Positions 34,831-44,533 of a stretch of DNA of 64,000 nt are shown one piece after another (position 1 is the stretch's first letter; every line of letters starts with the position of its first letter). This DNA is from CAWDZK01 sp963807005 (GTDB taxonomy: Bacteria; Actinomycetota; Actinomycetes; JACCUZ01), in contig CAWDZK010000006.1 in assembly GCA_963807005.1 (NCBI GenBank), forward strand, positions 868,001 to 932,000, written 5' to 3'. The notes beneath the pieces were generated by a model, which worked only from the letters and a program-made list of their open reading frames with translations, was not told the origin of the DNA and made no database searches. The position numbers were made by a program, and so were the translations under genes.

Positions 34831-35862
34831 ATGGGTAACAACTTGTCCTTCATCGGCCGTGACATGGCTGTCGACCTCGGGACCGCCAACACCCTGGTCT
34901 ACGTCCGGGGCAAGGGGATCGTCCTGAACGAGCCCTCCGTCGTGGCGATCAACACCAACACCGGGGGCATCCTGGCGGTCGGGGCCGAGGCGAAGAAGAT
35001 GATCGGCCGCACCCCTGGCAACATCGTGGCGATCCGCCCGCTCAAGGACGGCGTGATCGCCGACTTCGACACCACCGAGCGGATGCTGCGCTACTTCATC
35101 CAGAAGGTCCACCGGCGCCGGCACCTGGCCAAGCCCAGGATCGTCGTCTGCGTCCCCAGTGGCATCACCGGCGTGGAGCAGCGCGCGGTGAAGGACGCGG
35201 GGTACGCGGCCGGCGCGCGGAAGGTCTACATCATCGAGGAGCCGATGGCAGCCGCCATCGGTGCCGGGCTGCCGGTGCACGAGCCGACCGGCAACATGGT
35301 CGTCGACATCGGCGGCGGCACGACCGAGGTCGCGGTGATCTCCCTCGGTGGCATCGTCACCAGCCAGTCCATCCGCACCGGCGGCGACGAGCTGGACCAG
35401 GCGATCATCACCTACGTGAAGAAGGAGTACTCGCTCATGCTGGGCGAGCGCACTGCGGAAGAGATCAAGATGGCGATCGGGTCGGCGTTCCCGTCGCCGG
35501 ACGAGCCGCACGCCGAGATCCGCGGCCGCGACCTGGTCTCCGGGCTGCCGAAGACGATCGTCGTGAGCGCCGAGGAGATCCGCAAGGCGATCGAGGAGCC
35601 GGTCAACTCGATCGTCGACGCCGTCAAGACCACGTTGGACAAGTGCCCGCCCGAGCTGTCCGGCGACATCATGGACCGCGGCATCGTCATCACCGGTGGC
35701 GGCGCCTTGCTCAAGGGTCTCGACGAGCGGCTCCGGCACGAGACCGGCATGCCCATCCACCTGACCGAGCGGCCGCTCGACTCGGTCGCGATGGGCTCCG
35801 GCAAGTGCGTGGAGGAGTTCGAGGCGCTGCAGCAGGTGCTCATCTCCGAGCCGCGGCACTAG
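34831..35862 (+). CDS. mreB: Rod shape-determining protein MreB
   Basis: The 343-residue actin-like ATPase organises lateral-wall synthesis. Motifs: GRDMAVDLGTANTLVYV (phosphate 1), VVCVPSGITGVEQRA, MVVDIGGGTTEVAVISLGG (phosphate 2) and VITGGGALLKGLDE (adenosine). ATG 34831 (MGNNLSFIGRD) is the usual MreB start with GAAGG upstream; the frame is open to 34813. It heads the elongasome operon. Confidence 0.97.
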   Translation: MGNNLSFIGRDMAVDLGTANTLVYVRGKGIVLNEPSVVAINTNTGGILAVGAEAKKMIGRTPGNIVAIRPLKDGVIADFDTTERMLRYFIQKVHRRRHLAKPRIVVCVPSGITGVEQRAVKDAGYAAGARKVYIIEEPMAAAIGAGLPVHEPTGNMVVDIGGGTTEVAVISLGGIVTSQSIRTGGDELDQAIITYVKKEYSLMLGERTAEEIKMAIGSAFPSPDEPHAEIRGRDLVSGLPKTIVVSAEEIRKAIEEPVNSIVDAVKTTLDKCPPELSGDIMDRGIVITGGGALLKGLDERLRHETGMPIHLTERPLDSVAMGSGKCVEEFEALQQVLISEPRH

Positions 35863-35944
35863 CGGGTGCCGGGCACACAACGAACGACCGACGGAGCAGG
35901 GACGCGAACGGTGTGACCGCGGTGCCCGACCTCAGCGGTCGATC

Positions 35945-36883
35945 ATGAACGACAGCCGGCGCACCCGCGCGTTGCTCGCGCTGCTCCTCGTCACCTCGGT
36001 CAGCCTCATCACGATCGACTACCGCGGCGGCGAGAACTCGCCGCTGGACGGGGTCCGGTCGTTCGCCGCCGCGCTGTTCGGCCCGGTGGAGCGGGTGGCG
36101 GCCGCGGTCGCCCGCCCGGTGGCCGAGGCCGTCGACGGCGTGAGCGGGCTCGGCGCCAACCGCGACGAGGCCGCGAGGCTGACCCGGCAGAACCAGGAGC
36201 TGCGCCGGCGACTGCGCACCAGCGCGCTGGACCGGGCCCGGGCCGGCGAGCTCGACGACCTGCTCAAGATCGCCGGCGCCGGCCGCTACCGGGTGGTTCC
36301 CGCCCGGGTGATCGCGATCGGAGCGGCCCAGACCTTCTCCTGGACCGTCACCCTCGACGCCGGCCGCCGGGACGGGATCCGCCCGGACATGACCGTGCTG
36401 GACGGTGACGGGCTGGTCGGCCGGGTGAAGACCGTCGGCCCGACCACGTCGACCGTCCTGCTCGCCGTGGACCCCGAGTCCTCCGTCGGGGTGCGGCTCG
36501 AGGGCTCGATGGAGGTGGGTTTCACCACCGGGCAGGGCATCCGCGACCGGGGTGACCTCGACCTGCGGCTGCTCGACGGTCAGTCCGGCGTCGAGCCCGG
36601 CGACCGGTTGGTCACCTTCGGCTCGCAGGGGGACACGCCCTACGTCCCGGGAGTCCCGGTCGGGCGGGTCGTCACCGTGAGCGGCTCCCCGGGCTCGCAG
36701 ACCCGGACGGCCGTCGTGGCGCCGTACGTCGACTTCACCGCGCTCGACCTCGTCGGCGTCGTGGTGGAGCCGCCGCGCACCGACCCGCGGGACGCCGTGC
36801 TGCCGCCACGGCCGACCGCGACGCCGACGCCGACGGTCACCGTCACGGTCACCGCTCCGCCCGCTCCGAAGGGGTCCGGCTGA
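35945..36883 (+). CDS. mreC: Rod shape-determining protein MreC
   Basis: The 312-residue bitopic protein has one N-terminal membrane segment (about residues 10-25), a coiled coil (about 60-105) and the MreC double beta-barrel, with ARVIAIGAAQTFSWTVTLDAGRRDGI and DGLVGRVKTVGPTTS. It ends in a Pro/Thr-rich tail. MreC activates PBP2-RodA outside the membrane. ATG 35945 lies 82 bases after mreB, with no clear RBS. The stop overlaps the mreD ATG by one base. Confidence 0.93.
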   Translation: MNDSRRTRALLALLLVTSVSLITIDYRGGENSPLDGVRSFAAALFGPVERVAAAVARPVAEAVDGVSGLGANRDEAARLTRQNQELRRRLRTSALDRARAGELDDLLKIAGAGRYRVVPARVIAIGAAQTFSWTVTLDAGRRDGIRPDMTVLDGDGLVGRVKTVGPTTSTVLLAVDPESSVGVRLEGSMEVGFTTGQGIRDRGDLDLRLLDGQSGVEPGDRLVTFGSQGDTPYVPGVPVGRVVTVSGSPGSQTRTAVVAPYVDFTALDLVGVVVEPPRTDPRDAVLPPRPTATPTPTVTVTVTAPPAPKGSG

Positions 36884-37410
36884 TGCCCCCCGCCCGGGTC
36901 CTGCTGGCAGCGCTGCTCGTCCTCGTCGCCCTCGCCGTGCAGGTGACCTTCCTGGCCCGGCTGCCGCTGCCGGGAGCGACGCCGGACCTGCTGCTTCTCG
37001 TGGTGGTGTCGCTGGCGCTGGCGCACGGCCCGGGGTTCGGGCTCGGCGCCGGGTTCGCGGCCGGGCTGGCCGCGGACCTGGTCCCGCCGGCGGACCACGA
37101 GGTGGGCCGGTGGGCCATGGTGCTCACGCTGGTCGGCTACCTGGCCGGCGCCGCCCGGGGCGAGACCCGCCGGTCGGCCTTCGTCCCGCTCGTCGTCGTG
37201 GCGGTCGCCGGGGCAGCGTCGGTCCTGCTGTACGCCGGGCTCGGCGCGCTCATGGACGACCCGAACATCACCTGGAGGGCGGTGACCGACGTCCTGCCGA
37301 CCGCGGTGCTCTACGACGTCGTGCTGAGCGCCTTCGTCGTGCCCGGGGTGCTCGCCCTCGCGCGCCGGGTGGAGCCGGACCAGAACGCGTTCGCCGGAGC
37401 GATGAGATGA
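36883..37410 (+). CDS. mreD: Rod shape-determining protein MreD
   Basis: The 175-residue protein has about five or six membrane segments and the mreC-mreD-pbp2 position, which together identify it as MreD; MreD sequences themselves vary. The start shares one base with the mreC stop and the stop overlaps the pbp2 start (ATGA), so translation is coupled. Confidence 0.9.
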   Translation: MPPARVLLAALLVLVALAVQVTFLARLPLPGATPDLLLLVVVSLALAHGPGFGLGAGFAAGLAADLVPPADHEVGRWAMVLTLVGYLAGAARGETRRSAFVPLVVVAVAGAASVLLYAGLGALMDDPNITWRAVTDVLPTAVLYDVVLSAFVVPGVLALARRVEPDQNAFAGAMR

Positions 37411-39641
37411 GCCAGCGCAGCCGGCTCCGGCTGGTGGTCCTTCAGCTGCTGGTCCTCTCGCTGGTTGCGACGCTGCTCGGCCGGCTCTGGTACCTGCAGG
37501 TGCTCGCCTCGGAGAACTACCAGCGGGCCGCGGCCGAGAACGGCACCCGCCAGATCGTCACCCCCGCTCCCCGCGGCATGATCCTGGACGCCCGGGGTCG
37601 GCCGCTGGCCCGCAACCGGACCGCGCTGGTCGTGTCGGTGAGCCGCACCGCGATGCTGCGGCAACGCGACGGCGGCCGTGACCTGGTGGCCAAGGTCGCC
37701 AAGGTCATCGACGAGCCGTTCCAGGAGGTCTGGGACCGCACCCGGCTCTGCGGCTCGGAGGGTGCGCCGCCCGCGCCGCGCTGCTTCAACGGCTCGCCGT
37801 ACCAGCCGATCCCGGTGACCGACAAGGCCAGCACGGCCATGGCGTTGCAGATCATGGAGCGGCGCGAGGACTTCCCGGGGGTGACGGCGGAGCTGAGCTC
37901 CGTGCGCGAGTACCCGCAGCCGCTGGGTGCCAACGCCGCGCACGAGCTGGGCTACCTCGGGCCGGTCACCGACGAGGAGCTGGCCGCGCGGGCCGAGAAG
38001 GCCAAGGCACCCGGTGCGCGCAACGAGACCGTGCTGCAGCGCACCGACCTGATCGGGCGGACCGGCCTGGAGAGCGAGTACGACGAGGACCTGCGCGGCT
38101 CTCCCGGCGTGAAGACGCTGGCCGTCGACCACCGGGGCGGGGTGAGCGGCGTGCTGTCCGAGACCCAGCCCACGCCAGGCAACTACCTCGTGACCACCAT
38201 CGACGCCAAGGTCCAGGCCGAGGCGGAGAAGCAGCTCAAGGCCGCGATCCTGCGAGCCAGGCGCACCGGCGACATCAACAAGGGGTACGCCAAGTACAAG
38301 GCCGACTCCGGTGCCGTGGTGGTGATGGACGTCCGGACCGGTGGGATCGTCGCCATGGCGAGCTGGCCGACGTACGACCCGAACATCTGGGTCGGCGGGA
38401 TCAGCACGAAGGACTACAAGTCGATCACCAGCAAGAAGAACAACTACCCGAACCAGTCCAGGGCCTTCCAGGGCGAGTTCGCACCTGCGTCGACGTTCAA
38501 GGCCGTGTCGCTGCCGGCGGCGGTGAAGGCCGGCTACTCGGTCAACGGGTCGTACCCGTGCCCGTCCTCGTACTCGATCGGCGGCGCACCCAAGCGCAAC
38601 TACGAGTCGCAGGGCTACGGCACCCTCTCGATGCTGCGGGCGATCCAGGTCTCCTGCGACACGGTGTTCTACAAGTTCGCCTACGAGACCTGGCTGAAGA
38701 TGGGCGGCCTGCACCCGAAGAAGAGCGCCAAGGACCCGTTCACCGAGATGGCCAAGGCGTTCGGGCTCGGTCGTCGCACCGGGCTCGACCTGCCCGGCGA
38801 GTCCGACGGCCGGATCGCCGACCGGGCCTGGAAGCAGGCCTACTGGAAGGCGACCAAGGACTTCTACTGCGCCAAGGCCAAGTCCGGCTACCCCGACGTC
38901 GCCAAGACCGACCCGCAGCGCGCGGCCTACCTCCTGCAGCTGTCGAAGGAGAACTGCGTCGACGGCTGGGCCTACCGCGGCGGCGACGCGGCGAACTTCG
39001 CGATCGGCCAGGGCGACACCACCGCCACCCCGCTGCAGATGGCCCGGGTCTACTCGGCCGTCGCCAACGGGGGCACGCTGGTGACCCCGCACATCGGCAG
39101 CGCGATCATGACCCCTGAGGGGGAGCTGGTCCGCCGGATCGACCCCGCACCGGCCGGCAAGGTCCCGTCGAGCAAGGCCACCCTCAGCTGGCTGCGGCAC
39201 GCGCTGCGGACGGTCACCGAGAGCGGCACCGGCTACGGGCCGTTCTTCCGCGCCGACTTCCCCATCGACAAGGTGCCGGTCGCCAGCAAGACCGGCACGG
39301 GTGAGGTCTACGGCAAGCAGACCACCTCCTGGTTCGCGTCGTTCGCGCCGGCGAGCAAGCCGCAGTACGCCGTCGTGATGATGGTCAGCCAGGGCGGGAC
39401 CGGCTCCGGGGTCTCCGGCCCCTCGGTGGCGGAGCTGTACAAGACGTTGTTCGGGGTCCGGGGCAGCAAGGTCGACCTCGCGGCGGCATCCCCGCCGGGG
39501 GGCCACCCGACGACCCAGCTGCCGCAGGTGCGCCCCGACGGCACCGTCGTCTCGCCGGAGAGCCGGCGCCCGGCCGCCGACCGGCTGCCCGCCCTGGCGC
39601 CCGACCTGCGCGCCCACCGGCGCGGGGGAGGGGAGCCCTGA
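37407..39641 (+). CDS. mrdA: Penicillin-binding protein 2 (elongation transpeptidase)
   Basis: The 744-residue class B PBP has an N-terminal membrane anchor (about residues 8-28), a dimerisation/pedestal region starting PRGMILDARGRPLARN, and a transpeptidase domain. The active site has SxxK in PASTFK (Ser362-Lys365), the second motif as SCD (416-418) and KTGT (628-631). It cross-links peptidoglycan together with RodA. Insertions between the motifs and a proline-rich tail make it longer than the E. coli protein. ATG 37407 overlaps the mreD stop. Confidence 0.95.
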   Translation: MSQRSRLRLVVLQLLVLSLVATLLGRLWYLQVLASENYQRAAAENGTRQIVTPAPRGMILDARGRPLARNRTALVVSVSRTAMLRQRDGGRDLVAKVAKVIDEPFQEVWDRTRLCGSEGAPPAPRCFNGSPYQPIPVTDKASTAMALQIMERREDFPGVTAELSSVREYPQPLGANAAHELGYLGPVTDEELAARAEKAKAPGARNETVLQRTDLIGRTGLESEYDEDLRGSPGVKTLAVDHRGGVSGVLSETQPTPGNYLVTTIDAKVQAEAEKQLKAAILRARRTGDINKGYAKYKADSGAVVVMDVRTGGIVAMASWPTYDPNIWVGGISTKDYKSITSKKNNYPNQSRAFQGEFAPASTFKAVSLPAAVKAGYSVNGSYPCPSSYSIGGAPKRNYESQGYGTLSMLRAIQVSCDTVFYKFAYETWLKMGGLHPKKSAKDPFTEMAKAFGLGRRTGLDLPGESDGRIADRAWKQAYWKATKDFYCAKAKSGYPDVAKTDPQRAAYLLQLSKENCVDGWAYRGGDAANFAIGQGDTTATPLQMARVYSAVANGGTLVTPHIGSAIMTPEGELVRRIDPAPAGKVPSSKATLSWLRHALRTVTESGTGYGPFFRADFPIDKVPVASKTGTGEVYGKQTTSWFASFAPASKPQYAVVMMVSQGGTGSGVSGPSVAELYKTLFGVRGSKVDLAAASPPGGHPTTQLPQVRPDGTVVSPESRRPAADRLPALAPDLRAHRRGGGEP

Positions 39642-40825
39642 TGTCGGTCGGCTACCGACCTGCCCCCTACACCGTGCCGCCCGCGAGCCGGCGCTCGCGG
39701 TTGCTGCGTCGCGACGCGACGCTGCGGCGGGTCGACTGGACCCTGCTGGTCGCCGTGCTCGCGCTCAGCTCCATCGGCGGGGCGCTGGTCTGGTCGGCCA
39801 CCCGGCAGGCGGCGCTCGACGCGGGCGGGGACCCGACGGCGTTCCTCAAGAAGCACTGCCTCAACGTGGCCATCGGCCTGATGCTGGCGGTTGCGGCGGG
39901 GTCCTTCGACTACCGGATGCTGCGCGCCTACGCCCCGGTGATCTACCTCCTCTCGCTCGCCGGCCTGGTCCTGGTCCTCTCGCCCCTGGGCTCGACGATC
40001 AACGGGTCGCACTCGTGGATCGTGCTGCCCGCGGGCTTCTCCATCCAGCCCTCCGAGATGGCCAAGGTCGCCCTGGTGGTCGGCATGGCCGTGCTCCTCT
40101 CCGAGAAGCGCGACGCCGAGGACACCCCCCGGGACGTCGACGTGGTGCTCACGCTCGCCTTCGCCGCCGTACCGCTCGGGCTGGTGATGCTCCAGCCGGA
40201 CCTCGGGACGGCGATGGTCGTCTCCGCCACGGTCCTCGGGGTGGTCGCCGTCTCGGGGGCACCGCTGCGGTGGGTGGTCGGCCTCGTCGCCGGTGCGGCG
40301 CTGACGGCGTTCGTCGCGGTCCAGGTCGGACTGCTGAAGGACTACCAGCTGGACCGGTTCCGGGCCTTCTACGACCCGACGGCCGACCCGAAGGGCGCCG
40401 GCTACAACGTGCGACAGGCCCAGATCGCGATCGGCTCGGGCGGGTTCGACGGCCAGGGGCTGTTCCACGGCGCGCAGACCCAGGGCCAGTTCGTCCCCGC
40501 CCAGCAGACCGACTTCATCTTCACCGTCGCGGGCGAGGAGCTCGGTTTCGTCGGCGCGGCCGCGATCGTGGTCCTGCTGGGACTGGTGCTGTGGCGGGCC
40601 ACCCGGATCGCGCTGCGGGCCGACGACCTGTTCGGTCGTCTGGTGGCGACCGGCATCGTCTGCTGGTTCGCCTTCCAGTCGTTCGAGAACATCGGGATGA
40701 CCCTCGGGATCATGCCGGTCACCGGGGTCCCGTTGCCCTTCGTCTCGTACGGCGGGTCCTCTATGTTCGCGAACATGCTGGCGGTGGGCCTGCTGCAGAA
40801 CGTGCACATGCGCAGGTACACCTGA
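39641..40825 (+). CDS. rodA: Rod shape-determining protein RodA (SEDS glycosyltransferase)
   Basis: The 394-residue polytopic SEDS protein polymerises lipid II for the elongasome. Motifs: NGSHSWIVLPAGFSIQPSEMAKVALV, LMLQPDLGTAMV, GAGYNVRQAQIAIGSGG, GEELGFVGA and the C-terminal GIMPVTGVPLPFVSYGGSSM. The start shares one base with the pbp2 stop. Last gene of the mreB operon. Confidence 0.96.
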   Translation: MSVGYRPAPYTVPPASRRSRLLRRDATLRRVDWTLLVAVLALSSIGGALVWSATRQAALDAGGDPTAFLKKHCLNVAIGLMLAVAAGSFDYRMLRAYAPVIYLLSLAGLVLVLSPLGSTINGSHSWIVLPAGFSIQPSEMAKVALVVGMAVLLSEKRDAEDTPRDVDVVLTLAFAAVPLGLVMLQPDLGTAMVVSATVLGVVAVSGAPLRWVVGLVAGAALTAFVAVQVGLLKDYQLDRFRAFYDPTADPKGAGYNVRQAQIAIGSGGFDGQGLFHGAQTQGQFVPAQQTDFIFTVAGEELGFVGAAAIVVLLGLVLWRATRIALRADDLFGRLVATGIVCWFAFQSFENIGMTLGIMPVTGVPLPFVSYGGSSMFANMLAVGLLQNVHMRRYT

Positions 40826-40880
40826 GGCAGGCCGGCAGGGGGCCGGACCGCACGATGGGGACCATCTGCGCCCGGTGACC

Positions 40881-40886
40881 TACCCT
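40881..40886 (+). promoter_or_regulatory. -10 box of the radical SAM gene (leaderless)
   Basis: TACCCT ends 6 bases before ATG 40893, without an RBS. Confidence 0.55.
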
Positions 40887-40892
40887 GGACGG

Positions 40893-42866
40893 ATGCCTGT
40901 CGAGTCCCTCTTCCCCCGGTTGGAGCCGCTGCTCCCGAGCGTCAGCAAGCCGATCCAGTACGTCGGCGGCGAGCTGAACTCCACCGTCAAGGACTGGGAC
41001 GACTGCGATGTCCGTTGGGCCCTCATGTACCCCGACGCCTACGAGGTCGGCGTCCCCAACCAGGGGGTGATGATCCTCTACGAGGTGCTCAACGAGCGGC
41101 CGGGGATCCTCGCCGAGCGCGCGTACGCGGTCTGGCCGGACATGGAGGCCCGGATGCGGGAGGCCGGCGTCCCGGCCTTCACGGTCGACGCGCACCGCCC
41201 CGTCGGTGCCTTCGACCTGCTGGGCGTGTCCTTCGCCACCGAGCTGGGCTACACCAACCTGCTGCAGACCCTCGACCTGGCCGGCGTGCCGCGGTACGCG
41301 CGGGACCGCACCGAGCAGCACCCGGTGGTCGTTGCCGGAGGGCACTCGGCGTTCAACCCCGAGCCGGTCGCCGACTTCGTCGACGCCGCGGTGCTGGGTG
41401 ACGGCGAGCAGGCGGTGCTGGAGATCAGCGAGGTGGTGCGCGGCTGGAAGGCCGAGGGCCGTGATCGCCAGCCCGGTGGCCGCGAGGAGCTGCTGCTCCG
41501 GCTCGCGCGCACCGGCGGCGTCTACGTCCCGTCGTTCTACGACGTCGAGTACCTCGCCGACGGTCGGATCAAGCGGGTCGCCCCGAACCGGCCGGGCGTG
41601 CCGTGGCGGGTCTCCAAGCACACGGTGATGGACCTCGACGAGTGGCCGTACCCGAAGCAGCCGCTGGTGCCGTTGGCCGAGTCGGTGCACGAGCGCGCCT
41701 CGGTCGAGATCTTCCGTGGCTGTACCCGGGGCTGCCGGTTCTGCCAGGCGGGCATGATCACCCGCCCGGTGCGCGAGCGGTCGATCACCGGCGTCGGCGA
41801 GATGGTCGAGAAGGCGCTGGCCTCGACCGGCTTCGAGGAGGTGGGGCTGCTCTCGCTGTCCAGCGCGGACCACAGCGAGATCGCGCCGATGACCAAGGGC
41901 CTCGCCGACCGCTATGAAGGCACCCAGACGTCGTTGTCGCTGCCGTCGACCCGGGTCGACGCGTTCAACATCGACCTGGCGAACGAGCTGACGCGCAACG
42001 GCCGCCGGACCGGCCTGACCTTCGCCCCGGAGGGGGGCAGCGAGCGGATCCGGAAGGTGATCAACAAGATGGTCACCGAGGACGACCTCATCCGCACGGT
42101 CACCGCCGCCTACTCGGCCGGCTGGCGCCAGGTGAAGCTCTACTTCATGTGCGGGCTCCCGACCGAGACCGACGAGGACGTCCTGCAGATCGCTGACCTC
42201 GCCAAGCGGGTGATCGCCACCGGCCGCCAGGTCACCGGGCGCAACGACATCCGCTGCACCGTGTCGATCGGCGGGTTCGTGCCCAAGCCGCACACCCCCT
42301 TCCAGTGGGTCGCCCAGCTGGGCCACGAGGAGACCGACTCCCGGCTGGCCAAGCTGCGCGCGGCCATCCGGTCGGACCGGTCGTTCGCCAAGGCGATCGG
42401 GGTCCGCTACCACGACGGCAAGCCGGGCATCGTCGAGGGACTGCTGTCCCGCGGTGACCGCCGGGTCGGCAAGGTGATCGAGGCGGTCTACGAGGACGGT
42501 GGCCGGTTCGACGGCTGGAGCGAGCACTTCTCCTTCGAGCGCTGGATGTCCTGTGCCGACGCCGCACTGGCGGACGAGCCGGTCGACGTCGACTGGTACA
42601 CGGTCCGCGAGCGGGAGTACGCCGAGGTGCTGCCGTGGGACCACCTCGACTCCGGGCTCGACCGCGACTGGCTGTGGGAGGACTGGCAGGACGCGCTCAG
42701 CGGAACCGAGGTCGAGGACTGCCGCTGGACCCCGTGCTTCGACTGCGGCGTCTGCCCGCAGATGGGCACCGACATCCAGCAGGGACCCACCGGGGCGACC
42801 CTCCTCCCTCTCACCGTTCTCAACTCCGCACGCGGCCAGGTGCTCGCCGGGACGCCTGCCGAGTGA
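40893..42866 (+). CDS. TIGR03960 family B12-binding-type radical SAM protein
   Basis: The 657-residue protein has an N-terminal B12-binding-like domain (YPDAYEVGVPNQGVMILYEVLN) and a radical SAM core with the 4Fe-4S motif CTRGCRFCQAG (about residue 283). A C-terminal part with CFDCGVCPQMGTD suggests a second metal site. It belongs to the TIGR03960 group, nearly always encoded next to DUF2344/TIGR03936. The modification it performs is not established. ATG 40893 is chosen over the upstream GTG at 40875 because of the -10 box. Confidence 0.93.
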   Translation: MPVESLFPRLEPLLPSVSKPIQYVGGELNSTVKDWDDCDVRWALMYPDAYEVGVPNQGVMILYEVLNERPGILAERAYAVWPDMEARMREAGVPAFTVDAHRPVGAFDLLGVSFATELGYTNLLQTLDLAGVPRYARDRTEQHPVVVAGGHSAFNPEPVADFVDAAVLGDGEQAVLEISEVVRGWKAEGRDRQPGGREELLLRLARTGGVYVPSFYDVEYLADGRIKRVAPNRPGVPWRVSKHTVMDLDEWPYPKQPLVPLAESVHERASVEIFRGCTRGCRFCQAGMITRPVRERSITGVGEMVEKALASTGFEEVGLLSLSSADHSEIAPMTKGLADRYEGTQTSLSLPSTRVDAFNIDLANELTRNGRRTGLTFAPEGGSERIRKVINKMVTEDDLIRTVTAAYSAGWRQVKLYFMCGLPTETDEDVLQIADLAKRVIATGRQVTGRNDIRCTVSIGGFVPKPHTPFQWVAQLGHEETDSRLAKLRAAIRSDRSFAKAIGVRYHDGKPGIVEGLLSRGDRRVGKVIEAVYEDGGRFDGWSEHFSFERWMSCADAALADEPVDVDWYTVREREYAEVLPWDHLDSGLDRDWLWEDWQDALSGTEVEDCRWTPCFDCGVCPQMGTDIQQGPTGATLLPLTVLNSARGQVLAGTPAE

Positions 42867-43555
42867 GCGTCACCGTCGAGTCCCTGCACGAGCAGGGTCG
42901 GTCCGCACTGCTCGAGGGGCAGGTCCGCCCGGACGTCCCCCCAGCGCCTGGGGCGCGCCGGTGGGGCTTGTCGGTGCTCGTCCGGCCACAGCCGGACCTC
43001 GCCGCCCGGGTCGCCGAGCTCACCAGCCGGCTGGCCACGCTCGCCGGCCCGGGCCAGTGGGCGACCGGCTCGGCCGGCTCGGCGCACCTGACCGTCTACT
43101 CCCTCGAGCCGCACCGCCCGGGCGTGACCCTGGCGGATCCGGCGGCTCGCCGGTACGCCGACGCGATGCGGCAGGCGGCCGCGGCGACCGAGCCCGGGGC
43201 CTTCGCCGTGACCGGGCTGAGCCTGACGCCCGGGGGCGTCATCGCGGCCTGCGAGCCGCAGGACGCCGGTGCCCGGGCCCTGCGTCCGACCCTGACCGCC
43301 TCGCTGGGCGGGACCGTGTTCGAGGCCGCGTACCGCGGCGACCAGTGGTGGATGTCGCTGCTGCACCTCGCCGCGCAGGTGACCTCGCCGGGCCCGCTGG
43401 TGGACCACGTCGCCCGCCACCGGGATGCCGCGCTGGGCACGCTGGTCGTGCAGGAGCTGGAGCTGGTCCGGTACGAGTACCGCACCGGACCAGAGGGTGC
43501 GGGGATGCGCCCGGTCACGCTGGCGAGCGCGCCGCTGACCGGCGGGACCGGCTGA
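42863..43555 (+). CDS. 2H phosphoesterase-like protein (degenerate)
   Basis: The 230-residue protein sits between the radical SAM and DUF2344 genes, overlapping both (GTGA at 42863 and TGATG at 43555). One H-x-T-x motif of the 2'-5' RNA ligase/2H fold is present (HLTVYSL, about residue 76), but the expected second one reads LHLAAQ (about 170), so catalysis may be lost. The fold assignment is tentative; the tight coupling suggests a link to the radical SAM pair. Confidence 0.55.
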   Translation: MSVTVESLHEQGRSALLEGQVRPDVPPAPGARRWGLSVLVRPQPDLAARVAELTSRLATLAGPGQWATGSAGSAHLTVYSLEPHRPGVTLADPAARRYADAMRQAAAATEPGAFAVTGLSLTPGGVIAACEPQDAGARALRPTLTASLGGTVFEAAYRGDQWWMSLLHLAAQVTSPGPLVDHVARHRDAALGTLVVQELELVRYEYRTGPEGAGMRPVTLASAPLTGGTG

Positions 43556-44340
43556 TGGCGCGCAAGCCGGAGGGCCCACCCCCGCCACCCACCGTGCAGC
43601 GGCTGCGGATGCGGTACACGAAGCGCGGCCGGCTGCGGTTCACCAGCCACCGGGACTTCCAGCGGGCCTTCGAGCGCGCGCTGCGCCGGGCCGCCGTGCC
43701 GATGGCGTACTCGGCCGGCTTCTCGCCGCACCCCAAGGTGAGCTACGCGGGCGCGGCGCCGACCGGGGTGGCCAGCGAGGCCGAGTACCTCGAGATCGGC
43801 CTCGCCGAGCGCTGCGACCCGGAGCGCCTGCGGGCGGCGCTGGACGCGTCGCTGCCCGCTGACCTCGACGTCCTGGAGCTGGTCGAGGTCGCGCCGCCCC
43901 CGGAGAACACCAGGGCCGAGAGCCTGGCCGACCGGCTGGAGGCCTCCGTGTGGGAGATCCGGCTGGCCGGGGTCGAGCCGGCCGGGGCCGCGGCAGCGGT
44001 GGACGCGTTCCTCGCCGCCGACCGGGCCGAGGTCTCCCGGATGACCAAGAACGGCCTGCGCACCTTCGACGCGAGAGAAGCCGTCGTCGCGCTCAGCGCG
44101 GGTCCCGACCCGCGCGCCGGAACCGCCGGCGGAGCCCCGTGTGCGATACTTCGTCTGGTCGTACGTCACGTCACACCGGCTGTGCGACCCGACGACGTCC
44201 TTGCTGGACTCGCCTCGATCGGAGCGCTCGCGCCGCCCGTGACCCCCGCGGTCACCAGGCTGGCGCAAGGCCCGCTCGACGAGTCGGCCGGAACGGTGTC
44301 CGACCCACTGGCACCGGACCGCGACGCCGCCGGCGCCTGA
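43555..44340 (+). CDS. DUF2344/TIGR03936 family radical-SAM-linked protein
   Basis: The 261-residue protein matches the TIGR03936 family: RMRYTKRGRLRFTSHRDFQRAFERALRRA, then GFSPHPKVSYAGAAPTGVASEAEYLEI. It is the standard partner of TIGR03960 radical SAM proteins and in some bacteria is fused to them. The biochemical role is unknown. Its ATG shares one base with the previous stop. Confidence 0.92.
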   Translation: MARKPEGPPPPPTVQRLRMRYTKRGRLRFTSHRDFQRAFERALRRAAVPMAYSAGFSPHPKVSYAGAAPTGVASEAEYLEIGLAERCDPERLRAALDASLPADLDVLELVEVAPPPENTRAESLADRLEASVWEIRLAGVEPAGAAAAVDAFLAADRAEVSRMTKNGLRTFDAREAVVALSAGPDPRAGTAGGAPCAILRLVVRHVTPAVRPDDVLAGLASIGALAPPVTPAVTRLAQGPLDESAGTVSDPLAPDRDAAGA

Positions 44341-44349
44341 ACCGCCTCT

Positions 44350-44425
44350 GCGCCGTCATCGGCCGCGAGGCGCGGACGGCGCACCACCAGACTTCGCACG
44401 GCCGTCCGCCTCCCGGCGGGCGGAC
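44350..44425 (+). promoter_or_regulatory. Structured leader of rne
   Basis: Two hairpins can form between the DUF2344 stop and rne: GCGCCGTC (44350-44357) with GACGGCGC (44375-44382), and GTCCGCC (44404-44410) with GGCGGAC (44419-44425). The first may end the upstream operon. In E. coli RNase E controls its own mRNA through the 5'UTR, so an autoregulatory role is possible but unproven here. Confidence 0.4.
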
Positions 44426-44533
44426 CATGAGACCAGCCCCCGCGCGGCGCCGTGGGGAGCGGGACCGGTCCACTCCATCAGGGTGGCCCGACCGCCCGCC
44501 CGGCGCCCGGGAGCACGACGGGAGACCACCCGG

